A stretch of DNA of 64,000 nucleotides from Stutzerimonas stutzeri (GTDB lineage Bacteria; Pseudomonadota; Gammaproteobacteria; Pseudomonadales; Pseudomonadaceae). The stretch is from the NCBI RefSeq assembly GCF_024448695.1, contig NZ_JAMOHY010000013.1, positions 23,949-87,948 on the forward strand, written 5' to 3'. A model generated the notes under the pieces. The model was not told the DNA's origin. It did not search any database and saw only the letters and a list, made by a program, of their open reading frames with translations. Positions 1-10,310 of the stretch are shown one piece after another; the first letter of the stretch is position 1; the number at the start of each line of letters is the position of its first letter. The position numbers were made by a program, and so were the translations under genes.

Positions 1-61
1 GGTTGATGCCCATGATGCCCTTGGCTTCCAGGGCCTTCCACGTCTTGATCAGACCGAACAT
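1..61 (-). CDS. ATP-grasp (alpha-L-glutamate ligase-like) protein, N-terminal fragment
   Basis: Only the first 20 codons are in the window; the gene reads off the left edge. The start ATG (59-61, minus strand) begins MFGLIKTWKALEAKGIMGIN, which I recognise as the N-terminus of the RimK-related ATP-grasp proteins that accompany a 7TM/inactive transglutaminase protein in pseudomonads. The start lies 3 bases after the stop of the upstream membrane-protein gene, so the two are almost certainly co-transcribed. The ligase substrate in this family is not settled; glutamate ligation is inferred from the family name only. Confidence 0.7.
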   Translation of the reverse strand, partial: MFGLIKTWKALEAKGIMGIN

Positions 62-64
62 GGC

Positions 65-1591
65 TCAATCCTTCAGAAAGGCTTTGAAACGGAACAGTTC
101 GGTCAGGCGATAGCCGCGATAGCGACCCATTGCCAGCATGAAGCCCACCATTATCAGCAGTACCGCCGGGAAGGTGAAGATGAAGTAGGTCAGCTCTGGA
201 ATGTTCATCAGCATGAACGACAGGCTGGCCGCTATCAGCGTGCCGACTGCCACCTTGAAGGCATGACCGCCGCCACGCTCTTCCCAAGTGATGGACAGAC
301 GCTCGATGGTCATGGTCAGGATCACCATCGGGAACAGCGAAACCGAGAGACCGCGTTCCAGGCCGAGCTTATGGCTGAACAGGCTGATTATCGCGATCAG
401 TACCACTACAAATGTCAGCACCACTGAAAGGCGGGGCAACATCTGCAATTTCAGGTGCTCGAGATACGAGCGCAGCGACAGGCCCAGCGCGGTGATCACG
501 GTAAAGAGAATGATGCCGAAGCCGATCTGTGTTTCGCGGAAGGCGAGAGCGATCAGTACCGGGGTGAAGGTGCCGAGGGTCTGCAGGCCACCGAGGTTGC
601 GCAGGATCAGGATCACCAGTACGCCGATGGGGATCATGATCATGATCTGGTAGGTCTGCTGGGTCTGCAGTGGCAGGCCGTAAAGCGAGTATTCGAGGAA
701 GTCCGCGTCGGTGTTCGCGTCGGTCAGCTTGGCCAGACGGATGGCGTTCATCTCACTGCTGTTGAGGGTGAAGGTCACCTGCGGGTTGCGACCGCCCTCC
801 AGGCTGACCAATGGTTCGTCACCCGTCCACCAGACCAGACGGTCCTGCGGCAGGCCCTGTTCGCCGGTTTCTGGGTTGAAGTACAGCCACTTGTCACCGT
901 TGAAGCTGCGCAGCCAGAGTTCCGGTGTTTGCGCTACGTCGGACAGCAGTCGCACCGTATGCACGCGCTCCATGGGCACATGGGCAATGGAGAGCAGCAG
1001 ATCGATCACGCGGGCTTTGTTCGCTGTAGCCGAGTCACCGCCCAACAGCAGCCTCACGTTGTCATCATTGACATTGTTAACACGCTTGATGGCTTCACTG
1101 ATGAAGGTTTCGACGTCCGCCGAGTGCTGGCGAATCGGCGAAAGCAGCGCTTCGGCAGCGATCTTCTCGGCGCCTTCGACCGGGATGCTGTCACGGAAGA
1201 TCGGGCCGGTGGCCTTGGTTTGCTCGCCGCTGTAGCGCTTGGTCAGCACCAGGCGGTAGTAGAGCGTCTGCTTGCCGTTGACGCGGCGAGCAGACCAGGT
1301 GACCCGGCGGTTGCCGTCGGCGCGGTTGATGCTCACGCCATAGTTGTTGGAAATGAAGCTTTCGTTGAGGCTGACGAATTCCTGGTTCAGCGGTGGTACG
1401 TACATCTGCAGCTTGACCGGTTCACGCGGATTGGCCTGGAACTCGACCTTGGCATCGATATTCCACAGGTCATCGGTTTCGTCTTCGGTAACCGGAATGC
1501 CGAGGATGAAGATCTGGTAGGCCGTTATGGCAATGCCCAGCGTGACGAGCAGGAAGATCAGAACTTTCAGATGCAGGGTTAGCGCGCGCAT
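65..1591 (-). CDS. Inactive transglutaminase fused to seven transmembrane helices
   Basis: 508-residue inner-membrane protein, middle gene of the minus-strand trio. Residues 1-30 form one membrane segment (MRALTLHLKVLIFLLVTLG...). A soluble, presumably periplasmic transglutaminase-like region of about 280 residues follows, ending near WLRSFNGDKWLYFNPETG, and the C-terminal part contains about six or seven hydrophobic helices. The family lacks the catalytic triad, hence 'inactive'. I chose the ATG at 1591, 4 bases after the upstream stop, over a farther upstream ATG that would give a Pro/Ser-rich leader overlapping the retropepsin gene. Homologous trios in Pseudomonas have been linked to osmotic-stress tolerance (recalled, not verified). 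Exact role unknown. Confidence 0.8.
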   Translation of the reverse strand: MRALTLHLKVLIFLLVTLGIAITAYQIFILGIPVTEDETDDLWNIDAKVEFQANPREPVKLQMYVPPLNQEFVSLNESFISNNYGVSINRADGNRRVTWSARRVNGKQTLYYRLVLTKRYSGEQTKATGPIFRDSIPVEGAEKIAAEALLSPIRQHSADVETFISEAIKRVNNVNDDNVRLLLGGDSATANKARVIDLLLSIAHVPMERVHTVRLLSDVAQTPELWLRSFNGDKWLYFNPETGEQGLPQDRLVWWTGDEPLVSLEGGRNPQVTFTLNSSEMNAIRLAKLTDANTDADFLEYSLYGLPLQTQQTYQIMIMIPIGVLVILILRNLGGLQTLGTFTPVLIALAFRETQIGFGIILFTVITALGLSLRSYLEHLKLQMLPRLSVVLTFVVVLIAIISLFSHKLGLERGLSVSLFPMVILTMTIERLSITWEERGGGHAFKVAVGTLIAASLSFMLMNIPELTYFIFTFPAVLLIMVGFMLAMGRYRGYRLTELFRFKAFLKD

Positions 1592-1595
1592 GGGG

Positions 1596-2132
1596 TTACT
1601 CGTCAGCGTCGGATTCGGTGATGCAGCCGGGTTTGCCGGCGACGTAGGTAAGGCTTGGGTCGACAAGTGCACCAAAGCGGGTCAGTGCATCGGAACCAAT
1701 AAGAAGTGGGTATTGGAAAGCGGTACGGTCGGTGAGGTTCACTTCTATGGTGCGCTTTGCCTTGCCCATGCACAGGTCGAGCTCGATGACGGGGCGTGCC
1801 GTGTAGGTTTTCTCTTCTTCAGGGTCAAAGTCCCCTGCACGGCGCTTGATCTTGCTGATGCGTGCCAGTGGGCGCTCGATGGGGTGACTGTGTGCACTGT
1901 CGATGGCCAGATAAAAGCGAACCCAGGCCTCGCCGTCACGCTTGAAGCGGGTGATGTCGCTTGCGCTGAGCGAAGCCGTCTGGGCACCGGTATCGAGCTT
2001 GGCGGGGACTTCAAGGCCGAAGTCAGGCAGCGCCACATGTTCATTCAGTCCATAAATGGTCTTGTCGGCGGCCAGGCCAATCGCGGGCGATAAACATGCG
2101 CAGAGCAGCAGGGAGTAGGCTTTGACTCTCAT
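1596..2132 (-). CDS. Retropepsin-like aspartic protease family protein (PF05618, RimK/LysX-associated)
   Basis: 178-residue exported protein, first gene of the minus-strand trio. It has a signal peptide (MRVKAYSLLLCACLSPAIGLAA), then a retropepsin-like fold with AKLDTGAQTASLSA, in which DTGA is the single aspartic-protease motif of the family. GSDALTRFGALVDPSLTY near the C-terminus is also typical. The family was long annotated 'ATP-dependent zinc protease', which its sequence does not support. The start at 2132 gives a clean signal peptide; upstream in-frame codons do not encode a plausible leader. Context with an ATP-grasp ligase and a 7TM transglutaminase-like protein suggests one envelope modification or processing system. 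Confidence 0.8.
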   Translation of the reverse strand: MRVKAYSLLLCACLSPAIGLAADKTIYGLNEHVALPDFGLEVPAKLDTGAQTASLSASDITRFKRDGEAWVRFYLAIDSAHSHPIERPLARISKIKRRAGDFDPEEEKTYTARPVIELDLCMGKAKRTIEVNLTDRTAFQYPLLIGSDALTRFGALVDPSLTYVAGKPGCITESDADE

Positions 2133-2326
2133 GGAACCTGTTGTCTTCGAGGATTGGAAAACGAAATGGCCGGAATCAGCCCATGCTTTTGTCATTATTG
2201 CAGCAGGCGGGCGCCGACACTGCGAAGGCCAGCATTCTAGCATGCTGATTTCAGGGTCGCGACAGCGTAACCGGGCGGCCGTGGTGTAAACCCCTTGCTG
2301 GGTTTGCAATCTCCGACTTTAGTCAT

Positions 2327-2338
2327 ATTGTTGACAAT
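2327..2338. promoter_or_regulatory. Candidate GntR-family operator ATTGTTGACAAT
   Basis: A perfect inverted repeat, ATTGT-TG-ACAAT, lies about 80 bases upstream of the gntR start. A second copy of the core, TGTTGACAAT, lies at 2404-2413, touching the start codon. FadR/VanR-type GntR regulators bind short palindromes of this kind, so both are good candidates for autoregulatory operators of the propionate operon. The TTGACA inside the repeat could also serve as a -35 element; I see no convincing -10. Confidence 0.5.
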
Positions 2339-2414
2339 TGTGCCTCTGATGATTTGACTGCTTGGCGATCAGGGCGTAATTTGCTGCCATTGAAACGGTC
2401 AAGTGTTGACAATC

Positions 2415-3140
2415 ATGCTCGATACACTGGAATTCCCTTCGGCTATACAGCAAGCGGACAGCGGTACGTTGTCCGAGCATGTGTTCCGACTGATTCAGGC
2501 AGCCATCGTCAAGGGTGAGATTGCTCCGGGCAGCAAGATTTCCGAGCCGGAGCTGGCGCGAACCTATGGCATCAGCCGCGGGCCGTTGCGCGAGGCGATC
2601 CACCGCCTCGAAGGGCAGAAGCTGCTGGTGCGCATTCCCCATGTGGGTGCCCGAGTGGTCTCCCTCAGCCACGCCGAGCTGATCGAGCTCTATGAAATCC
2701 GCGAGTCACTGGAAGGCATGGCCTGCCGGCTGGCTGCCGAACGCATGAGCGAGGTCGAAATCGAAGAGCTGCGCCGCGTGCTGGGTACGCACGAGCGCGA
2801 CGAAGCCTTCCAGGCGGGCGTTGGTTACTACCAGCAGGAAGGCGATTTCGACTTTCATTACCGGATCATTCAGGGCAGTGGCAACCGCACACTGGCCAAG
2901 CTGCTGTGCGACGAGCTCTACCAGCTGGTGCGCATGTACCGCATCCAGTTCTCCACCACGCCCAACCGGCCGCATCAGGCCTTCGCCGAACATCACCGCA
3001 TCCTCGATGCCATCGCCGAACGCGATGGTGAACTGGCGGAGCTGCTGATGCGCCGCCATATCGCCGCTTCCAAGCGCAATGTTGAGCGCCACTTCAAGGG
3101 CGCTCTTGAACACACACCATATGAAAGGGGTAATGCATGA
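2415..3140 (+). CDS. GntR-family transcriptional regulator of the propionate/methylcitrate operon
   Basis: 241 residues. The N-terminal winged helix (about residues 15-80) has the GntR signature [29 protein letters not shown] cut across the recognition helix. The C-terminal FCD-type all-helical effector domain carries His/Asp metal-site candidates ([14 protein letters not shown]). ATG 2415 is chosen; a GTG 12 bases upstream is in frame but lies inside the operator-like repeat. The stop overlaps prpB by 4 bases (ATGA), so regulator and enzymes are translationally coupled. The expected effector is 2-methylcitrate or a related intermediate (inferred from homologous loci). It probably represses its own operon through the palindromes upstream. 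Confidence 0.88.
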   Translation: MLDTLEFPSAIQQADSGTLSEHVFRLIQAAIVKGEIAPGSKISEPELARTYGISRGPLREAIHRLEGQKLLVRIPHVGARVVSLSHAELIELYEIRESLEGMACRLAAERMSEVEIEELRRVLGTHERDEAFQAGVGYYQQEGDFDFHYRIIQGSGNRTLAKLLCDELYQLVRMYRIQFSTTPNRPHQAFAEHHRILDAIAERDGELAELLMRRHIAASKRNVERHFKGALEHTPYERGNA

Positions 3141-4024
3141 CTCTTCCTTCTGCCGGTCAGCGTTTCCGTGACGCCGTGGCCAGTGAGCATCCGCTGCAGG
3201 TCGTGGGCGCGATCAATGCCAACCATGCGTTGCTGGCCAAGCGTGCCGGCTTCAAGGCCATCTACCTTTCTGGTGGTGGGGTTGCAGCAGGTTCTCTGGG
3301 CCTGCCGGATTTGGGTATCACCGGGTTGGACGACGTGCTGACCGATGTGCGCCGCATCACCGATGTCTGCGATCTGCCTCTGCTGGTGGACGTCGACACC
3401 GGTTTCGGTTCTTCGGCCTTCAACGTGGCGCGTACCGTCAAGTCGATGATCAAGTTCGGTGCCGCTGCGATTCACATCGAGGATCAGGTCGGAGCCAAGC
3501 GCTGCGGCCACCGTCCGAACAAGGAAATCGTCTCTCAGCAGGAAATGGTCGACCGCATCAAGGCCGCCGTCGATGCGCGTACCGATGACAGCTTTGTGAT
3601 CATGGCGCGTACCGATGCGCTGGCCGTCGAAGGTCTGAATTCCGCGTTGGACCGTGCCGCTGCCTGCATCGAGGCTGGTGCCGACATGATCTTCCCGGAA
3701 GCCATTACCGAGCTGGACATGTACAAAGTCTTCGCCGACCGCGTCAAAGCACCGATTCTGGCCAACATCACCGAGTTCGGCGCTACTCCGCTGTACACCA
3801 CCGAACAGCTGGCCTCCGTGGATGTATCGCTGGTGCTCTACCCGTTGTCGGCGTTCCGTGCGATGAACAAGGCGGCCGAGAATGTCTACACCGCGCTGCG
3901 CCGCGATGGCACCCAGGCGAATGTGATCGACACCATGCAGACCCGCATGGAGTTGTACGATCGCATCAACTACCACGCCTTCGAGCAGAGCCTCGATGCG
4001 CTGTTCGCTCAGAAGAAGAACTGA
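3137..4024 (+). CDS. prpB: 2-methylisocitrate lyase
   Basis: 295 residues, full length for PrpB. It cleaves 2-methylisocitrate to pyruvate and succinate, the last step of the methylcitrate cycle for propionyl-CoA disposal. It belongs to the isocitrate lyase/PEP mutase superfamily: the catalytic loop [10 protein letters not shown] with the active-site Cys is present near residue 120, along with the Mg-binding stretch [10 protein letters not shown] and VIMARTDA. The start overlaps the gntR stop (ATGA). It is followed by a 95-base gap to prpC with an AAGGAG ribosome site just before prpC. Confidence 0.96.
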   Translation: MTLPSAGQRFRDAVASEHPLQVVGAINANHALLAKRAGFKAIYLSGGGVAAGSLGLPDLGITGLDDVLTDVRRITDVCDLPLLVDVDTGFGSSAFNVARTVKSMIKFGAAAIHIEDQVGAKRCGHRPNKEIVSQQEMVDRIKAAVDARTDDSFVIMARTDALAVEGLNSALDRAAACIEAGADMIFPEAITELDMYKVFADRVKAPILANITEFGATPLYTTEQLASVDVSLVLYPLSAFRAMNKAAENVYTALRRDGTQANVIDTMQTRMELYDRINYHAFEQSLDALFAQKKN

Positions 4025-4119
4025 GTGATAGCCGGCCCGGCGGCCATGCAGCCGGGATCGGCGGGTCTTCATCGATTCATTTTGCGATATCCCGAATAAA
4101 TCCAATAAGGAGATAACCA

Positions 4120-5247
4120 ATGGCTGAAGCAAAAGTACTGACCGGAGCAGGTCTTCGCGGTCAGATCGCAGGACAGACTGCCCTATGTACCGTTGGCAAG
4201 ACTGGCGCAGGTCTGACCTACCGTGGCTACGACGTACGCGATCTGGCCGCTGAGTGCGATTTCGAAGAAGTGGCCTACTTGCTGTTCTACGGTGAACTGC
4301 CCACCGTTGAACAACTGGCTGCCTACAAGGCCCGCCTGAAGACTCTGCGTGACCTTCCGCAAACGCTCAAGGAAGTGCTGGAACGTATTCCGGCTAGCGC
4401 CCACCCGATGGACGTCATGCGCACCGGCACCTCCATGCTCGGCAACCTGGAGCCTGAAGAGAGCTTCGAGCAGCAGCGCGATGTCGCCGAGCGCCTGATG
4501 GCGGCCTTCCCAGCGATGATGTGCTACTGGTACCGCTTTAGCCACGACGGCGTTCGCATCGAATGCACCAGCGATGAAGACACCCTGGGCGGCCATTTCC
4601 TCGCGCTGCTGCACGGCAAGAAGCCGAGCGATCTGCACGTCAAGGTAATGAACGTTTCACTGATTCTTTACGCAGAGCACGAGTTCAACGCCTCGACGTT
4701 CACGGGGCGCGTCTGCGCCTCGACGCTGTCCGACCTTTATTCCTGCATAACTGGCGCCATCGGTTCGCTGCGCGGCCCGCTGCATGGCGGGGCCAACGAA
4801 GCGGCCATGGACATGATCGAGCAGTGGAACTCGCCGGAAGAAGCCCGCGAAGCCATCCTCGGCATGCTGGAGCGCAAGGACAAGATCATGGGCTTCGGTC
4901 ACGCCATCTACAGCGTTTCCGATCCGCGTAACGAAGTTATCAAGGTCTGGGCCAAGCAGCTGGCTGATGAAGTCGGCGACACCGTGCTCTACCCGGTATC
5001 GGTGGCGGTCGATGAGACCATGTGGGAGCAGAAGAAGCTCTTCCCCAACGCCGACTTCTACCACGCCTCGGCCTATCACTTCATGGGCATTCCCACCAAG
5101 CTGTTCACGCCGATCTTCGTCTGCTCGCGCGTAACCGGCTGGGCTTCCCATGTGTTTGAACAACGTGGCAACAACCGGATCATTCGGCCAAGCGCCGACT
5201 ACGTCGGTCCGGAGCAGCGCAAGGTAGTACCGATCGCCGAGCGTTGA
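4120..5247 (+). CDS. prpC: 2-methylcitrate synthase
   Basis: 375 residues, type II-like citrate synthase fold. It condenses propionyl-CoA with oxaloacetate to give 2-methylcitrate. Conserved catalytic features: LHGGANEAAMDM (His), MGFGHAIYSVSDPRNEVIK (His), and a C-terminal ASHVFEQRGNNRIIRPSADY with the substrate-binding arginines. The upstream AATAAGGAGATAACC gives a strong ribosome site. The position between prpB and acnD identifies it as PrpC rather than GltA. Confidence 0.95.
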   Translation: MAEAKVLTGAGLRGQIAGQTALCTVGKTGAGLTYRGYDVRDLAAECDFEEVAYLLFYGELPTVEQLAAYKARLKTLRDLPQTLKEVLERIPASAHPMDVMRTGTSMLGNLEPEESFEQQRDVAERLMAAFPAMMCYWYRFSHDGVRIECTSDEDTLGGHFLALLHGKKPSDLHVKVMNVSLILYAEHEFNASTFTGRVCASTLSDLYSCITGAIGSLRGPLHGGANEAAMDMIEQWNSPEEAREAILGMLERKDKIMGFGHAIYSVSDPRNEVIKVWAKQLADEVGDTVLYPVSVAVDETMWEQKKLFPNADFYHASAYHFMGIPTKLFTPIFVCSRVTGWASHVFEQRGNNRIIRPSADYVGPEQRKVVPIAER

Positions 5248-5253
5248 TCGGAA

Positions 5254-5281
5254 AAGGGGAGGTCTGCAAAGGCTTCCCCTT
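5254..5281 (+). other. Hairpin in the prpC-acnD gap
   Basis: AAGGGGA (5254-5260) pairs with TCCCCTT (5275-5281), separated by 14 bases and directly after the prpC stop. It has no T-run, so it looks like a processing or stability hairpin within the operon rather than a terminator. Confidence 0.35.
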
Positions 5282-5321
5282 CCTTGCTTCATGAAACATC
5301 ACTGGATTGAGTTCTTCCGGC

Positions 5322-7925
<2,604 letters not shown>

Positions 7926-7931
7926 ACACGC

Positions 7932-8020
7932 CGTAGGGTGGATGTCGTTTCTTACATCCACCGCGCCACCGCTCGGTGGTCCGCCACCGGGTGGATCGAT
8001 AAAGCGTGATCCACCCTACG
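7932..8020. repeat. Intergenic repeat-like element with 12-bp terminal inverted repeats
   Basis: The element begins CGTAGGGTGGAT (7932-7943) and ends with its exact reverse complement ATCCACCCTACG (8009-8020). Internally it repeats GGTGG/CCACC blocks, including CCACCGCTCGGTGG. Short GTAGGGTGG-bounded elements are common extragenic repeats in pseudomonads and related bacteria (recalled). It sits inside the operon between acnD and prpF, where the folded RNA could affect mRNA stability or readthrough. It has no coding capacity. Confidence 0.65.
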
Positions 8021-8036
8021 CCTGCACTCCATTTCC

Positions 8037-8058
8037 GTTGCCGCCGCTTGGCGGCAAC
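8037..8058 (+). other. Perfect 9-bp hairpin just before the prpF ribosome site
   Basis: GTTGCCGCC (8037-8045), loop GCTT, GGCGGCAAC (8050-8058). It ends 21 bases before the prpF ATG, immediately upstream of the ATGAGGA ribosome-binding sequence. There is no U-tract, so termination is unlikely; a role in separating acnD and prpF expression or protecting the prpF message is possible. Confidence 0.5.
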
Positions 8059-8079
8059 GTTTCATGAGGATTCGTTTTC

Positions 8080-9267
8080 ATGGCACATGCACCCCAGATC
8101 AAGATTCCCGCCACCTACCTGCGCGGTGGTACCAGCAAGGGCGTGTTCTTCCGCCTGCAGGACCTGCCCGAGCGTTGCCAGGTGCCGGGCGAAGCACGTG
8201 ACAGGCTGTTCATGCGCGTGATCGGCAGCCCCGACCCCTATGCTGCGCATATCGACGGCATGGGAGGCGCCACCTCGAGTACCAGCAAGTGCGTGATCCT
8301 GTCGAAAAGCAGTCAGCCAGACCATGACGTGGATTACCTCTACGGTCAGGTCTCCATCGACAAGCCGTTCCTCGACTGGAGCGGCAACTGCGGCAACCTC
8401 TCCACCGGTGCGGGCGCCTTCGCAATCCATGCCGGACTGGTCGATCCGGCGCGGATTCCCGAGAGCGGCACCTGCGTGGTGCGCATCTGGCAGGCCAACA
8501 TCCAGAAAACCATCATTGCCCATGTGCCGGTCAGCAACGGCCAGGTACAGGAAACCGGCGATTTCGAGCTGGACGGTGTGACCTTCCCGGCGGCAGAGAT
8601 CGTGCTGGAGTTCCTCGATCCGTCTGATGATGGCGAGGAGGGTGGCTCGATGTTTCCTACCGGCAATCTCGTCGACGACCTGGAGGTGCCGGGCATCGGT
8701 AATCTCAAAGCCACGATGATCAGCGCTGGTATCCCCACCGTGTTCGTCAACGCCGAGGACATCGGCTACCAGGGCACCGAGCTGCGTGAGGACATCAACG
8801 GCAATCCCGAGGCGCTGGCCCGTCTTGAGGCCATCCGCGTCGCCGGTGCGTTGCGCATGGGCCTTATCAAGACGCCTGATGAGGCACTGACCCGCCAGCA
8901 CACGCCGAAAGTCGCCTTCATTTCCAAACCGAAGACCTACGTCGCCTCAAGTGGCAAGACCATTGAAGCTGGCGAGGTGGACCTGCTGGTCCGCGCGCTG
9001 TCGATGGGCAAGCTGCACCACGCCATGATGGGCACCTGCGCGGTGGCCATCGGCACGGCAGCAGCGGTGCCGGGCACGTTGGTCAATCTGGCGGCAGGTG
9101 GCGGCGGGCGTGAGGCAGTACGCTTCGGGCACCCATCCGGCACCCTGCGTGTCGGCGCCGAGGCACAGCAGATCGATGGCCAGTGGAGCGTGACCAAGGC
9201 CATCATGAGTCGCAGCGCGCGGATATTGATGAGTGGCCAGGTACACGTCCCAGGGGATGCGTTCTGA
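8080..9267 (+). CDS. prpF: 2-methylaconitate cis-trans isomerase PrpF
   Basis: 395 residues, diaminopimelate-epimerase-like double-domain fold. The N-terminus IPATYLRGGTSKGVFF is the PrpF hallmark, and DWSGNCGNLSTGAGAFAI supplies a conserved catalytic-loop region. PrpF isomerises the trans-2-methylaconitate made by AcnD so that it can be hydrated to 2-methylisocitrate. Last gene of the operon: a strong terminator follows within 30 bases and no prpD is present. The GAGGA ribosome site lies 12 bases before ATG 8080. Confidence 0.94.
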   Translation: MAHAPQIKIPATYLRGGTSKGVFFRLQDLPERCQVPGEARDRLFMRVIGSPDPYAAHIDGMGGATSSTSKCVILSKSSQPDHDVDYLYGQVSIDKPFLDWSGNCGNLSTGAGAFAIHAGLVDPARIPESGTCVVRIWQANIQKTIIAHVPVSNGQVQETGDFELDGVTFPAAEIVLEFLDPSDDGEEGGSMFPTGNLVDDLEVPGIGNLKATMISAGIPTVFVNAEDIGYQGTELREDINGNPEALARLEAIRVAGALRMGLIKTPDEALTRQHTPKVAFISKPKTYVASSGKTIEAGEVDLLVRALSMGKLHHAMMGTCAVAIGTAAAVPGTLVNLAAGGGGREAVRFGHPSGTLRVGAEAQQIDGQWSVTKAIMSRSARILMSGQVHVPGDAF

Positions 9268-9290
9268 CGGCAAACTAGTATGTAAAAAAC

Positions 9291-9317
9291 AAAAAGTCCG
9301 CACCTGGCGGACTTTTT
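9291..9317. terminator. Bidirectional intrinsic terminator between prpF and ppsR
   Basis: AAAAAGTCCG (9291-9300) pairs with CGGACTTTTT (9308-9317) around a 7-base loop. A- and T-runs flank both sides, so it can end the prp operon on the plus strand and ppsR on the minus strand. Confidence 0.9.
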
Positions 9318-9337
9318 GTTGTCTAGCGAAGCGGCGT

Positions 9338-10156
9338 TTATTTGAATCGCCGTTCGACGCCTTTTTCCACCAGGATCTTGGCGGAGATTTCCTCGACGGA
9401 GAAGTGCGTCGAGTTGATGTAATTGATGTTCTCGCGACGGAACAGGCTTTCGACTTCGCGAACCTCGAATTCGCACTGGGCGAAGCTGGCATAGCGGCTG
9501 TTGGGTTTGCGCTCGTTGCGGATGGCAGCCAGTCGCTCGGGATCGATGGTCAGGCCGAACAACTTGTCCTTGTAGGTTTTGAGAGAGCTGGGCAGCTGCA
9601 GGCGCTCCATGTCGTCTTCGGTCAGCGGGTAGTTGGCCGCGCGAATGCCATACTGCATCGCCATGTAGAGACAGGTGGGCGTTTTGCCGCAGCGCGATAC
9701 GCCGACGAGGATCAGGTCGGCCTTGTCGTAATGGCGAGTGCGGGCGCCGTCGTCGTTATCGAGGGCGAAGTTCACCGCCTCGATGCGTTCCATGTAGTTG
9801 GTGTTGTGGCCAATGGAGTGGGATTTGCCTACGGAATAGGAGGAACGTGACATCAGCTCATGTTCCAGAGGTGCGAGGAACGAGGAAAAGATGTCGATCA
9901 TGAAGCCGTTGGATTCAGCGAGAATGTCCCGGATTTCCTGGTTGACCAGGGTGTCGAATATGATCGGGCGGGCACCATCGCTTTCCGCTGCTTTATTGAT
10001 TTGCTGTACCATTGCCCGCGCTTTTTCGGTCGTATCGATGTATGGCCGAGTCAGCTTGGTGAAGTTGATGGTTTCGAACTGTGCCAACAGGCTCTGGCCG
10101 AGTGTTTCGGCTGTGATCCCGGTACCGTCGGAGATAAAAAAAGCAGTTCGTTTCAT
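9338..10156 (-). CDS. ppsR: PEP synthase regulatory protein (bifunctional kinase/pyrophosphorylase, DUF299)
   Basis: 272 residues. It controls PEP synthase by ADP-dependent phosphorylation and Pi-dependent dephosphorylation of a threonine next to the catalytic His. The N-terminus [20 protein letters not shown] and the P-loop [15 protein letters not shown] (around residue 150) define the family. The start at 10156 is preceded by AAGG; upstream in-frame codons encode an unconserved leader. It is divergent from its target ppsA, with 154 bases between the starts. Confidence 0.95.
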   Translation of the reverse strand: MKRTAFFISDGTGITAETLGQSLLAQFETINFTKLTRPYIDTTEKARAMVQQINKAAESDGARPIIFDTLVNQEIRDILAESNGFMIDIFSSFLAPLEHELMSRSSYSVGKSHSIGHNTNYMERIEAVNFALDNDDGARTRHYDKADLILVGVSRCGKTPTCLYMAMQYGIRAANYPLTEDDMERLQLPSSLKTYKDKLFGLTIDPERLAAIRNERKPNSRYASFAQCEFEVREVESLFRRENINYINSTHFSVEEISAKILVEKGVERRFK

Positions 10157-10310
10157 TGCCCTTGGAGCCTTAAGTCGAGAACGCTTCTCAGCTATAGTGA
10201 AGGCCCTTGAAGAGCCTCGATTGGCTGGCATTGTCACTTATTTTGCAGAGCCGGGCCACCGTGCCACCTAGGCGCGAACCGAGTTTCCAATACAACGTGG
10301 AGAGATCACC

